Shown piece by piece: positions 11,335 through 22,610 of a DNA stretch of 64,000 nucleotides (the stretch's first letter is position 1; each line of letters opens with the position of its first letter). The position numbers and the translations under genes were made by a program. Below the pieces are notes generated by a model. It ran no database searches. It was not told where the DNA came from and was given only the letters and a program-made list of their open reading frames with translations. The stretch is taken from the NCBI GenBank assembly GCA_035235625.1, contig CP141140.1, positions 59,539,152 through 59,603,151 of the forward strand, written 5' to 3'. The DNA comes from Saururus chinensis. Lineage: Eukaryota; Streptophyta; Magnoliopsida; Piperales; Saururaceae.

Positions 11335-12210
11335 GAGTTGTAATCCCCTGGTGAAGCTTCACCAGGGACGCCTCTGGTGAAGCTTCACCAGCCAACCACG
11401 TCGAAGCTTAAGAAAATGCCGTTTCGGTAACTTTTCATTGTGAGCCCGCATTAAAAGAAAACCAAATTTCTTAAACCGATTCCATCCCGGCTTTTACAGC
11501 CTCCTTTCTGGATAAATATTTTTTTTGCAGACTATCTCATCTGCCCATTTGGTTTGACTTTTATTAAAATATAGTATTTTTTTTTTACATTTTTTAACTT
11601 AATTTATTTTATTTTTTTATTAAAATATTTATTTTAAAAGGTCTTTCTTTTTCCCTGGAGCATTGAAGCATCCGTAAGGAAGACGTGTCCAAATTTATTG
11701 AAAGGTTAAAACTTGTATAATATTATAGTTTGTACTGATTTTAATTTTTTATTATTTTATTTATTTATTTTATAGAGCATTAAACGTAATTGTCAAAATA
11801 TTGAATGCAAGTACCAAATGGTAAAATTATTGGAACAATGAAATAAGATGGGTGACTAAGGTTAGTTTATCCATCACTACTTTATAATTCTCTCTAAGTA
11901 TTATATTTTTATATTATTTATAATAAGTATAATTTTTAATAAATATTAAACCAAATGGCCAGATAGGATAGTTGAAAAGATAGCTCATTAATGGAGGTTG
12001 AAAAAAAAAATTGTACAGAAGGGAGGCTACAAAAACGGAAAAGTACGAAACCGGTTTAAGAAATTAAGTTTTCTTTTAATACGGGCCCCACAATTAAGAA
12101 GTTATGAAATGCCATCTCATCTAATATCACGTGATGAACTTCTAGGTGGTTGGCTGGTGAAGCTTCACCAGAGGCGTCCCTAGTGAAGCTTCACCAGGGG
12201 ATTACAACTC
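11335..12210. mobile_element. Non-autonomous Mutator-like element (MULE-MITE) with 9-bp target duplication
   Basis: The element is 876 bp and opens GAGTTGTAATCCCCTGG, with the inverse at its right end. The terminal inverted repeats match for about 240 bp (to roughly 11575 and 11935) with scattered mismatches. Flanks are the perfect 9-bp direct repeat AATTTTCAT (11326-11334 and 12211-12219), the length typical of Mutator-superfamily insertion. Each arm carries two copies of the palindrome TGGTGAAGCTTCACCA (one copy in the right arm has a single change). The 350-bp centre is AT-rich with no frame, so transposition would need a transposase supplied elsewhere. It sits about 250 bp past the methyltransferase stop codon. 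Confidence 0.93.
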
Positions 12211-12865
12211 AATTTTCATATACTTTTTGTTTTTTCACCATCTTAAAAGTCTTAACAAATTCTTGTGATATTTTTGCACTTCCTGATATACATAAGGCTA
12301 GGGGCGGAGCCAGAAATTTCTAAGAGGGGGCGGTACGAAAAAATGATTAGTGGATGAAGTGAAAAGGTAATTGACTTCCTTCAATATTACCTTTTTCAAA
12401 TGTAGAAGGAGCATGCAACACTTCAAAAGTGGTACATGATTTCAATTTTTTGGGTCCCAAAGATATTTTGGGAGTTTTAAAATTTAATTTGAATCCTTAT
12501 TTGTTGCCGGTGGTGAGTTTTGATACAAATAGGTATGTCTTTGGTACATTATAAGTACAGTTTTCTAATCAGTTTCAACACCTTTGACCATATTACATGG
12601 AGCTCCTAACATAGTACATAAAGGCAACCTCTATATACTATATTATATATCTAACATATTATATAAAAGTTGTATTCACCTCTAAATATTATATTAGGAG
12701 CCCCATATAGCATTTTATGGGCGTTAGTCATGGAGCCAGGTGAGGCCAGAGGCATCCGTAGCAATATCTTTGTTGCAAGAGCTCTAGATTCTTGGTTTTT
12801 TTAACTTCCGTTTTGCCCTTTTAGGGCAACCTTGTAGGTCCAATTTACATCTGTTGGCCTAATAT
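12211..12865. other. Intergenic repeat debris
   Basis: No coding signal. A GGGGCGGAGCCAGAAATTT word at 12301 resembles the end of repeats common in plant genomes. The rest is AT-rich. Confidence 0.35.
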
Positions 12866-13290
12866 TTGTTTGATCTGATCAACTTTCAAGCCCGAATCCC
12901 GATCAAAGTTGCTCACCTCAAAACTTTTGGAAGTTTTTTGGTAGGTGATACCCTCTACCAAATAAAATTGATTTGGATGGAGGCCTTAATTCCCCGTCGA
13001 ATTTTGCATATTGTGACGGTGACTACCTCAAAAGTTTTTGAGAAGTTTTTAAGTTTCGTGGCGGGGGGTACCCCTCGACAAATAAAACTGTGCATTATAC
13101 GGAGAACAATGGTCCCCGTCAAAGTCTGAATATTGTAGCGGTGATCTCTCCTCACCAGAAACCATCCAAAAGTTTAAAAAATTTATGGAGGTTTCTCCAT
13201 CAAATAAAACTTATTTGCACGAAGACCATAGTCCCCTGTCAAATTCTGCATATTTTGGTGGTGACCACCCCCCGCCAGAAATTATTCAAA
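12866..13290. repeat. Diverged tandem repeat, about 94-122-bp period, four units
   Basis: The unit (C)CCCGTCAAA(G/T)T(C/T)TG(C/A)ATATTG(T)GGTGA recurs near 12897, 12991, 13113 and 13232, with CAAATAAAA(C/T)T between units. The first unit is partial. The copies are strongly diverged and short open frames through them shift, so coding is unlikely. Confidence 0.6.
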
Positions 13291-13880
13291 AGTTTTACAA
13301 ATAAGCAGCAAGGCAAGGGGGAGAGGAAAAAAGACCATGGAAAAGGAGCCACAAGAGAGAGGGAAGAAGACAAATAGTTGAGGAAGAAGAGCCACAAGCG
13401 ACGGGGGGAGATAGAAGAGCTCACGCTGGAGGGGGAAGATTAGGAATGGGGCATTGAAAGAGCAGAAATAAAATTAAAATGAATAGTGCGGGATGGGGGG
13501 GTATTTAGTAATTTGTTTAATTTTTTTTGGGTGTGTAAAGTATGGGGGGTTTGAGTAAAAACTCGGGGGAAATAGACGCTTTCTTATATGTATGGGCTGC
13601 GCTTTTGCCTCCCTAACCTGCCCGTAACAAGTTGGTTGGCTAGTGCCACCCAATCCCACCATGTGCGAGCCACTACTGTCTCTTTTTTGGCCATGTTTTC
13701 ACTCAAATGGTGCTCTTCTTCTCCGATGCCGGTGACACCAACTTTCGGCACAATCGGGACCAGTTTCGACAAAATCCTTAATAATCATGGCCACCTCAAA
13801 TAGCACTGATAGCTTTCCCAGCCATGGCTGGCCATAACCAGAGCTTTCCTAGCAGCTAAGGCAAGGGCTTTTCTATTAGT
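13291..13880. other. Repeat debris with a shared terminal word at 13564-13585
   Basis: A GA-rich patch (13300-13440) is followed by GGGGGAAATAGACGCTTTCT at 13564-13584. Nearly the same word occurs at 32857-32876, and a weaker one at 22329-22348, pointing to a dispersed repeat family. From 13600 there is a GC-rich patch with no supported gene. Confidence 0.45.
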
Positions 13881-13884
13881 TCAT

Positions 13885-14156
13885 GGTCTTCAGACGAACA
13901 CGTCTGATAGATACAGAGAGATAGTTTGAGACAGAAAGGGAAGAGGTAAGTGGATATTTAATTCCTGCCTTCCAAGAGTCTGTTCAACCCCCTTTTATAC
14001 ACTGCAAACTACAATTTAGGAAATAAAACAAATTACTCAACAGTTACTTATGAAGACTAATTCTTATTAGACTAGGTCAACCACTACTTCATAGGACTAA
14101 GTCTTTATTAACACCGTATCTAACAATTTCGATCAGTTCTCCCCCCCCTAAAATTC
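13885..14156 (-). mobile_element. LTR remnant (minus strand) with TATA box and polypurine tract
   Basis: On the minus strand the repeat opens TGTTAGATACGGTG at 14125, preceded by a polypurine stretch GGGGGGGGAGAAC (14149 down to about 14137) as expected just upstream of a 3' LTR. About 120 bp inside is TATAAAAGGGGGTTG (near 13991-14005), a good promoter TATA box, followed by a purine/pyrimidine-rich leader. The far end near 13885 is not defined. No partner LTR was found in the window. Confidence 0.6.
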
Positions 14157-15035
14157 CACTGAAACCGATGTAGGATATCTTGGACGAGAGGGAAGATGCA
14201 ACACTAGATCTATCCCAACCCTTTCGATGATGATGACGTGAATCCATTCGCAGTAACTGCTTGACATTTCCCTCGAATCTCTTCTTTCCTCCTCTTTTTC
14301 TACACTTCGGATTCCACTCCTCTTACTGCTCTAGTCTGCGTTTCATGCAGAGTTCACAAAATGTGGATGTGTTTGTTCAGTTTTGTACTTTTTTTCAATT
14401 TATGACTCCTTTGTGAGATCTAGATTACTGGCTTTAGTTTTTTTCGTTTATGTGAGTTTGTGAGAGCTTGTAGAATTTTGGAGGTCGGGCTTCGAAATGC
14501 TAGTGACTAAGGCTCTGGGTTTTAGTTGCAAGCACATGCAACACACATGCAACTGTTGACATCCCATTGGATAAGGTGAAGCGAGCAAGCTTTTGTCTAG
14601 GTACAGATAGGGTACCAAGGTGGCATACTTACGTGGTGCCTATTACCAATCATAATGTAACTAGTTTATGCTCTTTTCTATTGACTTTTTAAAAATAGCC
14701 AATATAATAGGAAATATGGTGATATATCACATTGTGATTCGTGTTAAGCATGACACGTTAGTACCTTATTCGTATTTAATATTTTTTCATCTAATTTACA
14801 TATGTGAAGATCATAACTATTTCCTATTAGAAAAAAAAAAAGTGGTTGGCGGAAGCTAAGTACCCAGAGAGGAAAGGAAGGGAAGACACGAGGGTTGATT
14901 GCCTGGTCATAATTCTCTAGTCATTTGGTAAACATAAGCCACATTTTTCATAGCCGAGCCAAGCCATTTTATTAAAAGTGGCTTTTAAAGACTGTATAAC
15001 TAAAATAATTAGACCATCAAATCAAAACAAAGGAA
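14157..15035. other. Intergenic, probably 3' interior of the preceding LTR element plus unique sequence
   Basis: No coding frame of interest. It holds a TC-rich patch at 14270-14330 and AT-rich sequence to the copia insertion point. The last five bases (AGGAA, 15031-15035) are the target duplication of the copia element. Confidence 0.4.
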
Positions 15036-16097
15036 TGTTGGACCACAGTATGGGCTCGGGCCCGGTTTGGTCCAACGGTGTCACGGTCCAGGTGAGCCGG
15101 TATGGGCCACGGGATCTAAAGGTGGTGGGGGCGGTCGCGCCGACCCCACATGTACCTTTGGTACACATAATTCGAGTGGGACCCACATATGGCACACACG
15201 TACACTAGACATACATCTAGGTGTGCATTTACACATTGTGGGGCCCAGATGCGCGAATTAGGTGTTGAGGGTGGAACCCGCGTGATTAGCGAGGGGTTGA
15301 CCCTTTCACGGGCTTGGCATTGTGCAGGGGGTTTAAGCCTCCGTGGGCTCTGTGGGATAGAGCCCGCTCCCGTTGTGTTAGACCCTCTTGTTAACCGGAA
15401 TGATGTTGTCAGCTTGGCCCATTAATTTCAGCCGACTCAAAAGCCCATTAAGAGAGCCAAATTCAAACACCGCCTAAATAAGGAATGGGGGGTTATGAAG
15501 GAAGTGAATTAAAGGAGAATTAAGAGGATTTTATTTCATGCCTTTTATGCTTGGGTTGCCCCACCCCTTTAGATATCATCTTCCCAATTGGTTTGGCACT
15601 CCCTTACATTCTCTTCTCCTCTCCCTTGATCCTCCATTGGTGTAGCCTGCATTTTCTTTGAGAAAAGCTGCTGGCCGCCCTTGCTCTCCCTCCTAAAAGG
15701 TTTGTTTGGCGGGCTGTAAGAGGAAAAGGGATCTCTTCCTAGGCTGAGCTGTGAAGGCTGAAGTAAAGGGCTGATCTTGCTGAATTTCTTCATCAATCCA
15801 AGCACGGTATTGAGAGATCTGCACATAAGAAAGGTAATCCTTAATCTCCTCTTCTTGATCTAGTGTTTGGTGTACGAGATCTGATCAAGGAGGGTGTGCT
15901 AGGGCTGGTTTGGCCCAGTTCAGTTCATCATTGCTCCCATTTTGTTTTATCTCCCTTTGATTATATGTATGTGTTGCATGTTTATTGCTAATTTAATTTA
16001 GTTGTGCATGCTTATGGTGTAGATCTTGTAAAGTTTCAATTTTTATGTGCGCCAACCTCTCCCACCACTGCTTCCGCTGCTGGCCGGCCACTCTACA
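15036..16097 (+). repeat. 5' LTR of the copia element
   Basis: 1062 bp, TG...CA ends, exactly as long as the 3' copy at 21155-22216. The first 230 bp hold most of the differences between the two copies, nearly all C/T or G/A changes. Confidence 0.95.
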
Positions 16098-16098
16098 G

Positions 16099-16110
16099 TG
16101 GTATCGGAGC
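16099..16110 (+). other. Primer-binding site (tRNA-iMet type)
   Basis: TGGTATCGGAGC begins two bases after the LTR end and matches the usual plant copia primer site TGGTATCAGAGC except for one base. Confidence 0.85.
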
Positions 16111-16498
16111 CATTTGGGGAAGGTTTGGTCTCTGATTTGGTTGAAATCCAATCCCTCTTACCTGATCTAGGTTTAGATTGGTAAAATTTGGGATTTTGCC
16201 TAAATCGGTTGATCTACCCGTTCTAATCAAAGGGTGTTTGATATTGAATTAGATTTGAATGTATTATGTATGTTACTGAAGTTTTTTGTTTTCTGGATGC
16301 ACGTGATTAAGTTAAAAATTGAGTTTTTGTGCACGTTTGTTTGCATAAGGGCATAGTGGTAATTTTGCCACATATTATTTTGTGCACATTTTTCTCTGAT
16401 CACGTTTTGGGCTCACAGTCCCTACTGGATAGTATGGATATTTTTAAATTATTTATTATAAAAATAAATTTAATTTAATTAGTTAAGGGTGTAAATTG

Positions 16499-16880
16499 AC
16501 CAAAATAGCCCTAGGGGCATTTTGGATAATTCACACGTGCATTCTGTGTGCTTAATATAGTTCTGTCCAGATCTTTTATTCTATGTGTTGATAACATGCT
16601 TTAGTTGCTGTGATAATTTTTTGGTGTGCCTTTTGAGGGCGAAAAAGACCAAAATAGCCCTAGGGGCATTTTGATAAATATACATCAAAAATTTTTTATG
16701 GACAGAATCTTAATTTCCAGCAGTGTTCAGAATTGTTTTTTTTTTTAATATAACTTTGAAAAGTTTTTGTGATTAATTTTGGTGTGCCCTTAACGGTGGA
16801 AAATACCAAAATAGCCCTAGGGGTATTTTGGTAAATATACACAAAAATTTTTCTGGACAGAATTTTAAAATTCCAGTAGC
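16499..16880 (+). repeat. Three copies of a quasi-palindromic leader repeat, about 150-bp period
   Basis: CCAAAATAGCCCTAGGGGCA (with one T variant) recurs near 16500, 16650 and 16805, followed in two copies by TTTTGGTAAATATACA-like sequence and then GGACAGAAT. The core AAATAGCCCTAGGGGCATTT is a near-palindrome around CCCTAGGG. It lies between the primer site and gag. Confidence 0.8.
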
Positions 16881-17197
16881 CTCTAATTATATTTATTTGT
16901 TGATTTGTTTGCTGGGTTGGGTGTTTTGGGAATTTTAAATTTATAAAACACATAGATACCTAATTAGGGTAACTTCCTTTAAGGGGTTAAGGGGTAGTAG
17001 GGGTTATTTTTGAAAAGTAACATAAACCCTAATTAGGTAATTCTATATAAAAAAACTCAGCATAATATACTCTTTTTTGTCCTAGGCTTATAATTAGATT
17101 AAGAGTTTGTCTAAGCAATTACCTATCTGTTAAGCAGTCATCCTTCCATAAATAGTACTAATTTCCTTTGAACTGCCTGTTTCCTTGTAGATAAACA

Positions 17198-17990
17198 ATG
17201 ACCTCCAAAATGGTAACTGCTGAGTTAGGAAAAACTGAGAAACTTAACGCTGATAATTATTTGGTGTGGAAGAGAAGGATTCATCACATCCTTACTCTTT
17301 CTGATCTTGCTCATGTACTTAAGCAGGTCATTGAGCCACCACCAAAGGGTACATCAGCTGATCAGTATAAATCCCTTAATAAGCTGAGGGATGATGATAA
17401 TAAGGCTAGGTCTACAATTTTTACTTTTATGGAGCCTAAGATATAAAGGCTCTTTGAGAAATATAAGACTGCCAGAGAAATGCTGGATGCAGTGTCTGTG
17501 AAGTATAGGGAGCAGACTGAAGCTAATAAGAAGATACTATACTCTAAATACCAAAATTCCAGGATGAGGGAGGGAGATGATGTGAATGAGCACTTGAGTG
17601 TCATGGCCATCATTGATGATGACCTGGAGACATTGGAGGACCCCATTTTTTAGGGAATCCAAGTGTTAACAGTGTTGAACAGCCTTCCCAAATCTTGGGA
17701 GAGTGTAGTGATCTATCTAAATATGAGTGACTGCCAAGCTTAGGCTTGAGTAAGAAAGGAGAAACTATGTGAAGGCTTCTGGGGGTTCTGTTACTGCCAA
17801 CCTGGTATACAACTCTGGTGGGGGCAAGAAAGGTGGATAGGGGCCTGGTCCCTCTAAGAAAGCTTTAAAGAAGAAGGGGAAGAAGCCTCAGAACAAGGGC
17901 ACTGGAAAAGGGATGACAAACCCAAAGGTGCATTTTTCAAGTGTGGCCAGATGGGTCACTTTAAGGCTAACTGTCCCTAGAAGGATAGCC
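17198..17990 (+). pseudogene. Copia gag (broken)
   Basis: It starts MTSKMVTAELGKTEKLNADN with the LVWKRRIHHIL helix typical of copia Gag, and continues through LYSKYQNSRMREGDDVNEHL. At least five stops interrupt it (17444, 17652 and the 17740-17980 stretch). The zinc knuckle near 17935-17976 reads FFKCGQMGHFKANCP, so the first cysteine of CX2CX4HX4C is lost. Confidence 0.85.
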
Positions 17991-18043
17991 ATTCAAGCAA
18001 AGACAAGGGCAAGAGCGAGGATATCGTTTGTGTTGTCTCTGAA

Positions 18044-21000
18044 GTGATGCTTGCTGACATCAAGGAGAAGACTTGGTGGCTGGATTCAGGAGCTACTGTG
18101 CATGTTTCCCACTCTAGGGGAACTAGGGATAAGATGGTCAATCTGATTCTAGGCCAGAACAAAGTCTTAATGGGGAACAATACGTACTACAAGGTGGAGA
18201 CTATGGGGAGCTACAAGATTTCTCTGAAGAGTGGGTCTAACCTAATCTTGACAGATGTGCTCTTTGCTCTTTCCATCAGAAGCAACCTGATTTTAATCCC
18301 TATTCTGACCAAGAAGGGGTTTGAGGTTAGATTCAAGGGGAGTAAGGCAACTGTGGGTAAGGGTGGGACCGTTTTATTTACTGCTTCTTTAATTAATGGA
18401 TTGTACTGCTTAGATGTAATAAACTATGTTGAATCTAATGAAATAAGCGCTTCTGAGTATATTGTTTTTTCTGTGAATGATACTTTACTTTCGCATATAC
18501 GTGTGTGCCATGTAAATGTAGATAAACTACATCAAATGTCGAGCGCTGGGTTGTTATCTAAAATAATTAAAGACCTACGTGTGTGTGAGGATTGCTTATC
18601 GGGTAAGATGAGCAGATAATCCTTCTAAAAGGGACAAAGGGCAAATGAACTCTTAGGGGTAGTACATTCTGACATCTGTGGGCCCCTGAATGTTCAGACC
18701 CACAGAGGTATGATGTATTTCATTACATTCATTGATGACTATTCAAGATACGGGTACATGTATTTAATAAGCAGGAAGTCTAAAACCTTAGATAAATTAA
18801 AGGAATTTAAAGCTGAAGTAGAGACTCAGTTAGGCAGGAAAGTAAAAATCCTGAGGATTGACAGAGGTAGTGAGTACACCTCTGACCTGTTTAAAGATTT
18901 CTGTACCGATCAGGGAATAGTTTAATAGTACACCTTACCGTACACTCTACAGCAAAATGGAGTGACAGAAAGACGTAATAGGGCGCTTATGGACATGGTA
19001 AGGTCCATGTTAAATCACTCTGAGTTAGGAACTAACTTCTGGGGTGAGGCTTTAGACACCTCCGTGTACATCCTTAATCGTGTACCAACAAACACCTTAT
19101 GAGTTATGGACAGGTCGATGTCCAAACTTAGGGCATCTTAGAGTGTGAGGGTCTAGGGCACACGTAAAGGTACCTAACTAGCATAGGTCAAAGCTAGACC
19201 CCAAGATCATAAAGTGCAACTTTATTTGTTACTGTGATCACTCTAAGGGGTATAGATTTGTGGTTCACCACATGGATAAGATAGTGGGGGTTGTTGAGTC
19301 TAGAGATGCTTATTTATTGGAAGAAGAATTAAACCCTAGAATTCCTAACAAGAAACTTGATTTATTTGAGGTGGTTAAAGAGGTTGGTCCTAGCATTTCC
19401 CTAGAAGAAGTAATTGGATCAGATCAAAACCAAACCGATCCAGAACCTAGGGCATTGAGGGAAAGAAGACCTTCAATTTTATTGAGGGACTTCTATACAA
19501 TGCTAGGGGAGGACAACGTCACGTTAGATGAACCTATTCTAGATGACCTTATTACGCTTGAGTAAGCTTTAAGTCTTCTAGACGCTCAAGAATGGCAGGT
19601 TGCTATTTGGGAAGAGATGGACTCTATCATAAAGAACAAGGTCTGGGAGATAGTGGATCCACATGAAGAGCGAAAGCTCATTGGGTGTAAATGGATCTTC
19701 CAAAAGAAGCTTAAGGCTGATGGGTCTATATATAAATACAAGGCGAAATTAGTGGCCAAGGGGTTCACCCAAGTGTATGGGATAGACTTTAAGGAGACAT
19801 ACTCACCGGTGTCAAGATTTGACTCGATTAGATGTCTCTTAGCATGCGTTGCTTACTTTGATTTAGAGTTGCACAAAATGGATGTAAAGGCTGCCTTCCT
19901 AAATGGAGATTTAGAGGAGGAGATTTACATAGAACCTGAAGGTTTTGTGATTCATGGAGAGTAACACAAGGTGTGCAAGCTTATAAAATCATTGTATGGC
20001 CTAAAACAATCTCCCAGGCAATGGTACTTCATTTTTTACAAGGTGATTAGTGAATATGGGTTCATAATGAACGAGCACGGTCATTGTGTCTATACCTTCT
20101 TGGATGGTGTAAGGCATATGATGTTGTCACTGTATGTAGATGACATACTCTTGATGGGGAATGACCTTAGTATGATAGTCACTTTAAAGGAATGGCTAAA
20201 AACCCAGTTTGAGATGAAAGACATGGGTGAGGCATCATACATCCTCGGGATAAAAATTGACAGAGATCGAAAGGCTAGGAAGCTTAGTATATCTTAAGAG
20301 TCATACATAGAGAGCGTTATTAAATGCTTTAATGTCATTGGTTGGAAAACTATTGAATCCCCTATATACAAGGGTACTGTGTTGTCTAAAAGTATGGCTC
20401 CTCGGACAGAGAAAGACCGATTCCGGATGGAGTCAGTGCCATATGCACAGGCTATTGGCAGCTTGATGTATGCCATGACCTGTACTCGACCTGATCTGAG
20501 TTTTGTGGTAAGCTTGTTAAGCCGTTACCAAGCAGACCCTGGTCTTCAGCACTGGCAAGCGGTGAAGAGGGTAGTTTGGTACCTTTTAGGGCCTAAGAGT
20601 TTAAAACTTACGTATTAGGCGAAAAGTCTCTCATTGGCTGGATATAGTGATTTGGACTATGCGGGGGATCTAGATGACAGGAAATCCACTGCTAGATATG
20701 TCTTCATGTTTGGAGGCGGTGCTATATCGTGGGCAAGCAAGAAATAAAAGAGTGTTTTTAAGTCTACGATGGAAGTTGAGTTTTATGCATGTAGTATTGC
20801 AGCTTCCCAGGCAGTTTGGATTAAGGAATTTTTAGCAAAATTAGGGCTAGAAAACTACACTGATGCTCCTGTCCAGATATATTGCGATAATCTTGCTACA
20901 GTGTCGACACTTAAGAATGGGGAGATCAGTGCCAGGGGTAAGCACATTGAGGTGCATTACTATTACCTCTTCGACATGCTACAGAGATGAAAAGTGATTG

Positions 21001-21060
21001 TGAGTCATCTTCCTACTTCTGAGATATTAGCAGATCCGTTTACTAAAGCCTTAACAACGG
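18044..21060 (+). pseudogene. Copia pol: protease, integrase, reverse transcriptase, RNase H (broken)
   Basis: Domains in order: aspartic protease WWLDSGATVHVSHS (about 18075-18115); integrase zinc region (CHVNVDKLH... CEDCLSGK, 18500-18610); integrase core with HSDICGPL, FITFIDDYSR and NGVTERRNR (18666-18990), the DDE residues in place; reverse transcriptase HKMDVKAAFLNGDLEEEIYI (19870-19935) and YVDDILL (20138-20158); RNase H MEVEFYA and YCDNLATV (20769-20910). Stops fall at 18617, 18923, about 19138, 19183, 19562, 19961, 20295, 20616, about 20745 and 20988. One frameshift near 19090 also breaks the frame. Confidence 0.92.
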
Positions 21061-21144
21061 ATCTATTTTCAAAGCACGCTCATAGTATTGGTCTTTGACA
21101 GGACTAACGCTGGTCGCTGTTGGACTATATGAGCCCTTCACCCA

Positions 21145-21154
21145 TAGTGGGGGA
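21145..21154 (+). other. Polypurine tract
   Basis: AGTGGGGGA-type purine run directly before the 3' LTR, the expected plus-strand priming site. Confidence 0.75.
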
Positions 21155-22216
21155 TGTTGGACCATGGTATGGGCTCGGGCCCGGTTTGGTCCAACGGTGT
21201 CGCGGTCCGGGTGAGCCGGTACGGGCCATGGGGTCTAAGGGTGGTGGGGGCAGTCGCGCCAACCCCACATGTACCTTCGGTATACATAATTCGAGTGGGA
21301 CCTACATATGGCTTACACGTACACTAGACATACATCTAGGTGTGCATTTACACATTGTGGGGCCTAGACGCGCGAATTAGGTGTTGAGGGTGGAACCCGC
21401 GTGATTAGCGAGGGGTTGACCCTTTCACGGGCTTGGCCGTGTGCAGGGGGTTTAAGCCTCCGTGGGCTCTGTGGGATAGAGCCCGCTCCCGTTGTGTTAG
21501 ACCCTCTTGTTAACCGGAATGATGTTGTCAGTTTGGCCCATTAATTTCAGCCGACTCAAAAGCCCATTAAGAGAGCCAAATTCAAACACCGCCTAAATAA
21601 GGAATGGGGGGTTATGAAGGAAGTGAATTAAAGGAGAATTAAGAGGATTTTATTTCATGCCTTTTATGTTTGGGTTGCCCCACCCCTTTAGATATCATCT
21701 TCCCAATTGGTTTGGCACTCCCTTACATTCTCTTCTCCTCTCCCTTGATCCTCCATTTGTGCAACCTGCATTTTCTTTGAGAAAAGCTGTTGGCCGCCCT
21801 TGCTCTCCCTCCTAAAAGGTTTGTTTGGCGGGCTGTAAGAGGAAAAAGGATCTCTTCCTAGGCTGAGCTGTGAAGGCTGAAGTAAAGGGCTGATCTTGAT
21901 GAATTTCTTCATCAATCCTAGCACGGTATTGAGAGATCTGCACATAAGAAAGGTAATCCTTAATCTCCTCTTCTTGATCCAGTGTTTGGTGTATGAGATC
22001 TGATCAAGGAGGGCGTGCTAGGGCTGGTTTGGCCCAGGTCAGTTCATCATTGCTCCCATTTTGTTTTATCTCCCTTTGATTATATGTATGTGTTACATGT
22101 TTATTACTAATTTAATTTAGTTGTGCATGCTTATGGTGTAGATCTTGTAAAGTTTCAATTTTTATGTGTGTCAACCTCTCCCACCACTGTTTCCGCTGCT
22201 GGCGGGCCACTCTACA
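21155..22216 (+). repeat. 3' LTR of the copia element
   Basis: 1062 bp, same ends as the 5' copy, followed by the AGGAA target duplication. Confidence 0.95.
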
Positions 22217-22610
22217 AGGAAGACATGGTATTGGGACGGCCACTAAGTAAAATAATGGGGATTATGGGGGTTTGAGTAACAATTTTTTTTAATTTTTTTC
22301 TGTTTTGGTGATCTTTAGCTTTTATTAGGGAGGAAATAGTTGCATTCTTTGCGCCACAATGCTATCACCCGAGGAGGAAAAAGAGAAAAGAGTTGATAAT
22401 TGGCGTAATAGGCGAGAGAATTTACAGGGAATTAACAAGGTAAAAAAATAACAAAACTAATACTCTATAATGGGTTTTGTGTTTTGAAGTGAGACATTTA
22501 TTGGCGTCCCCATGACAAGTTAAAAGTTTAAAACGATTTGGAATTTTTTGTGGCTGGATTTTCCTTGTGTAATATTTTACCCTTACAAAGGAATTCTAAT
22601 CTCAGCTGGA
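22217..22610. other. Intergenic between copia 3' LTR and the GH5 gene end
   Basis: AT-rich with no frame. AGGGAGGAAATAGTTGCATTCT at 22327-22348 is a weak match to the dispersed terminal word seen at 13564 and 32857. The GH5 3' UTR and polyadenylation region probably fall within it. Confidence 0.4.

Larger units (their letters stand above)
15036..22216 (+). mobile_element. Full-length Ty1/copia LTR retrotransposon, coding region broken
   Basis: A 7181-bp structurally complete element. Two LTRs of identical length (1062 bp) open TGTTGG and close TCTACA, and are flanked by the 5-bp duplication AGGAA (15031-15035, 22217-22221). A tRNA-Met primer site lies at 16099 and a polypurine tract at 21145-21154. 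A 1.1-kb leader precedes gag. The order is gag, protease, integrase, reverse transcriptase, RNase H, the copia order. More than ten in-frame stops and at least one frameshift abolish the polyprotein. The LTRs look about 95-97% identical by eye, mostly transitions, so the insertion is fairly young yet already inactivated. Confidence 0.97.

Noticed and set aside
16499-16880. The three spaced repeats considered as a CRISPR-like array
   Set aside because: Only three imperfect copies with 150-bp spacing in a plant retrotransposon leader; no CRISPR context exists in nuclear plant DNA.
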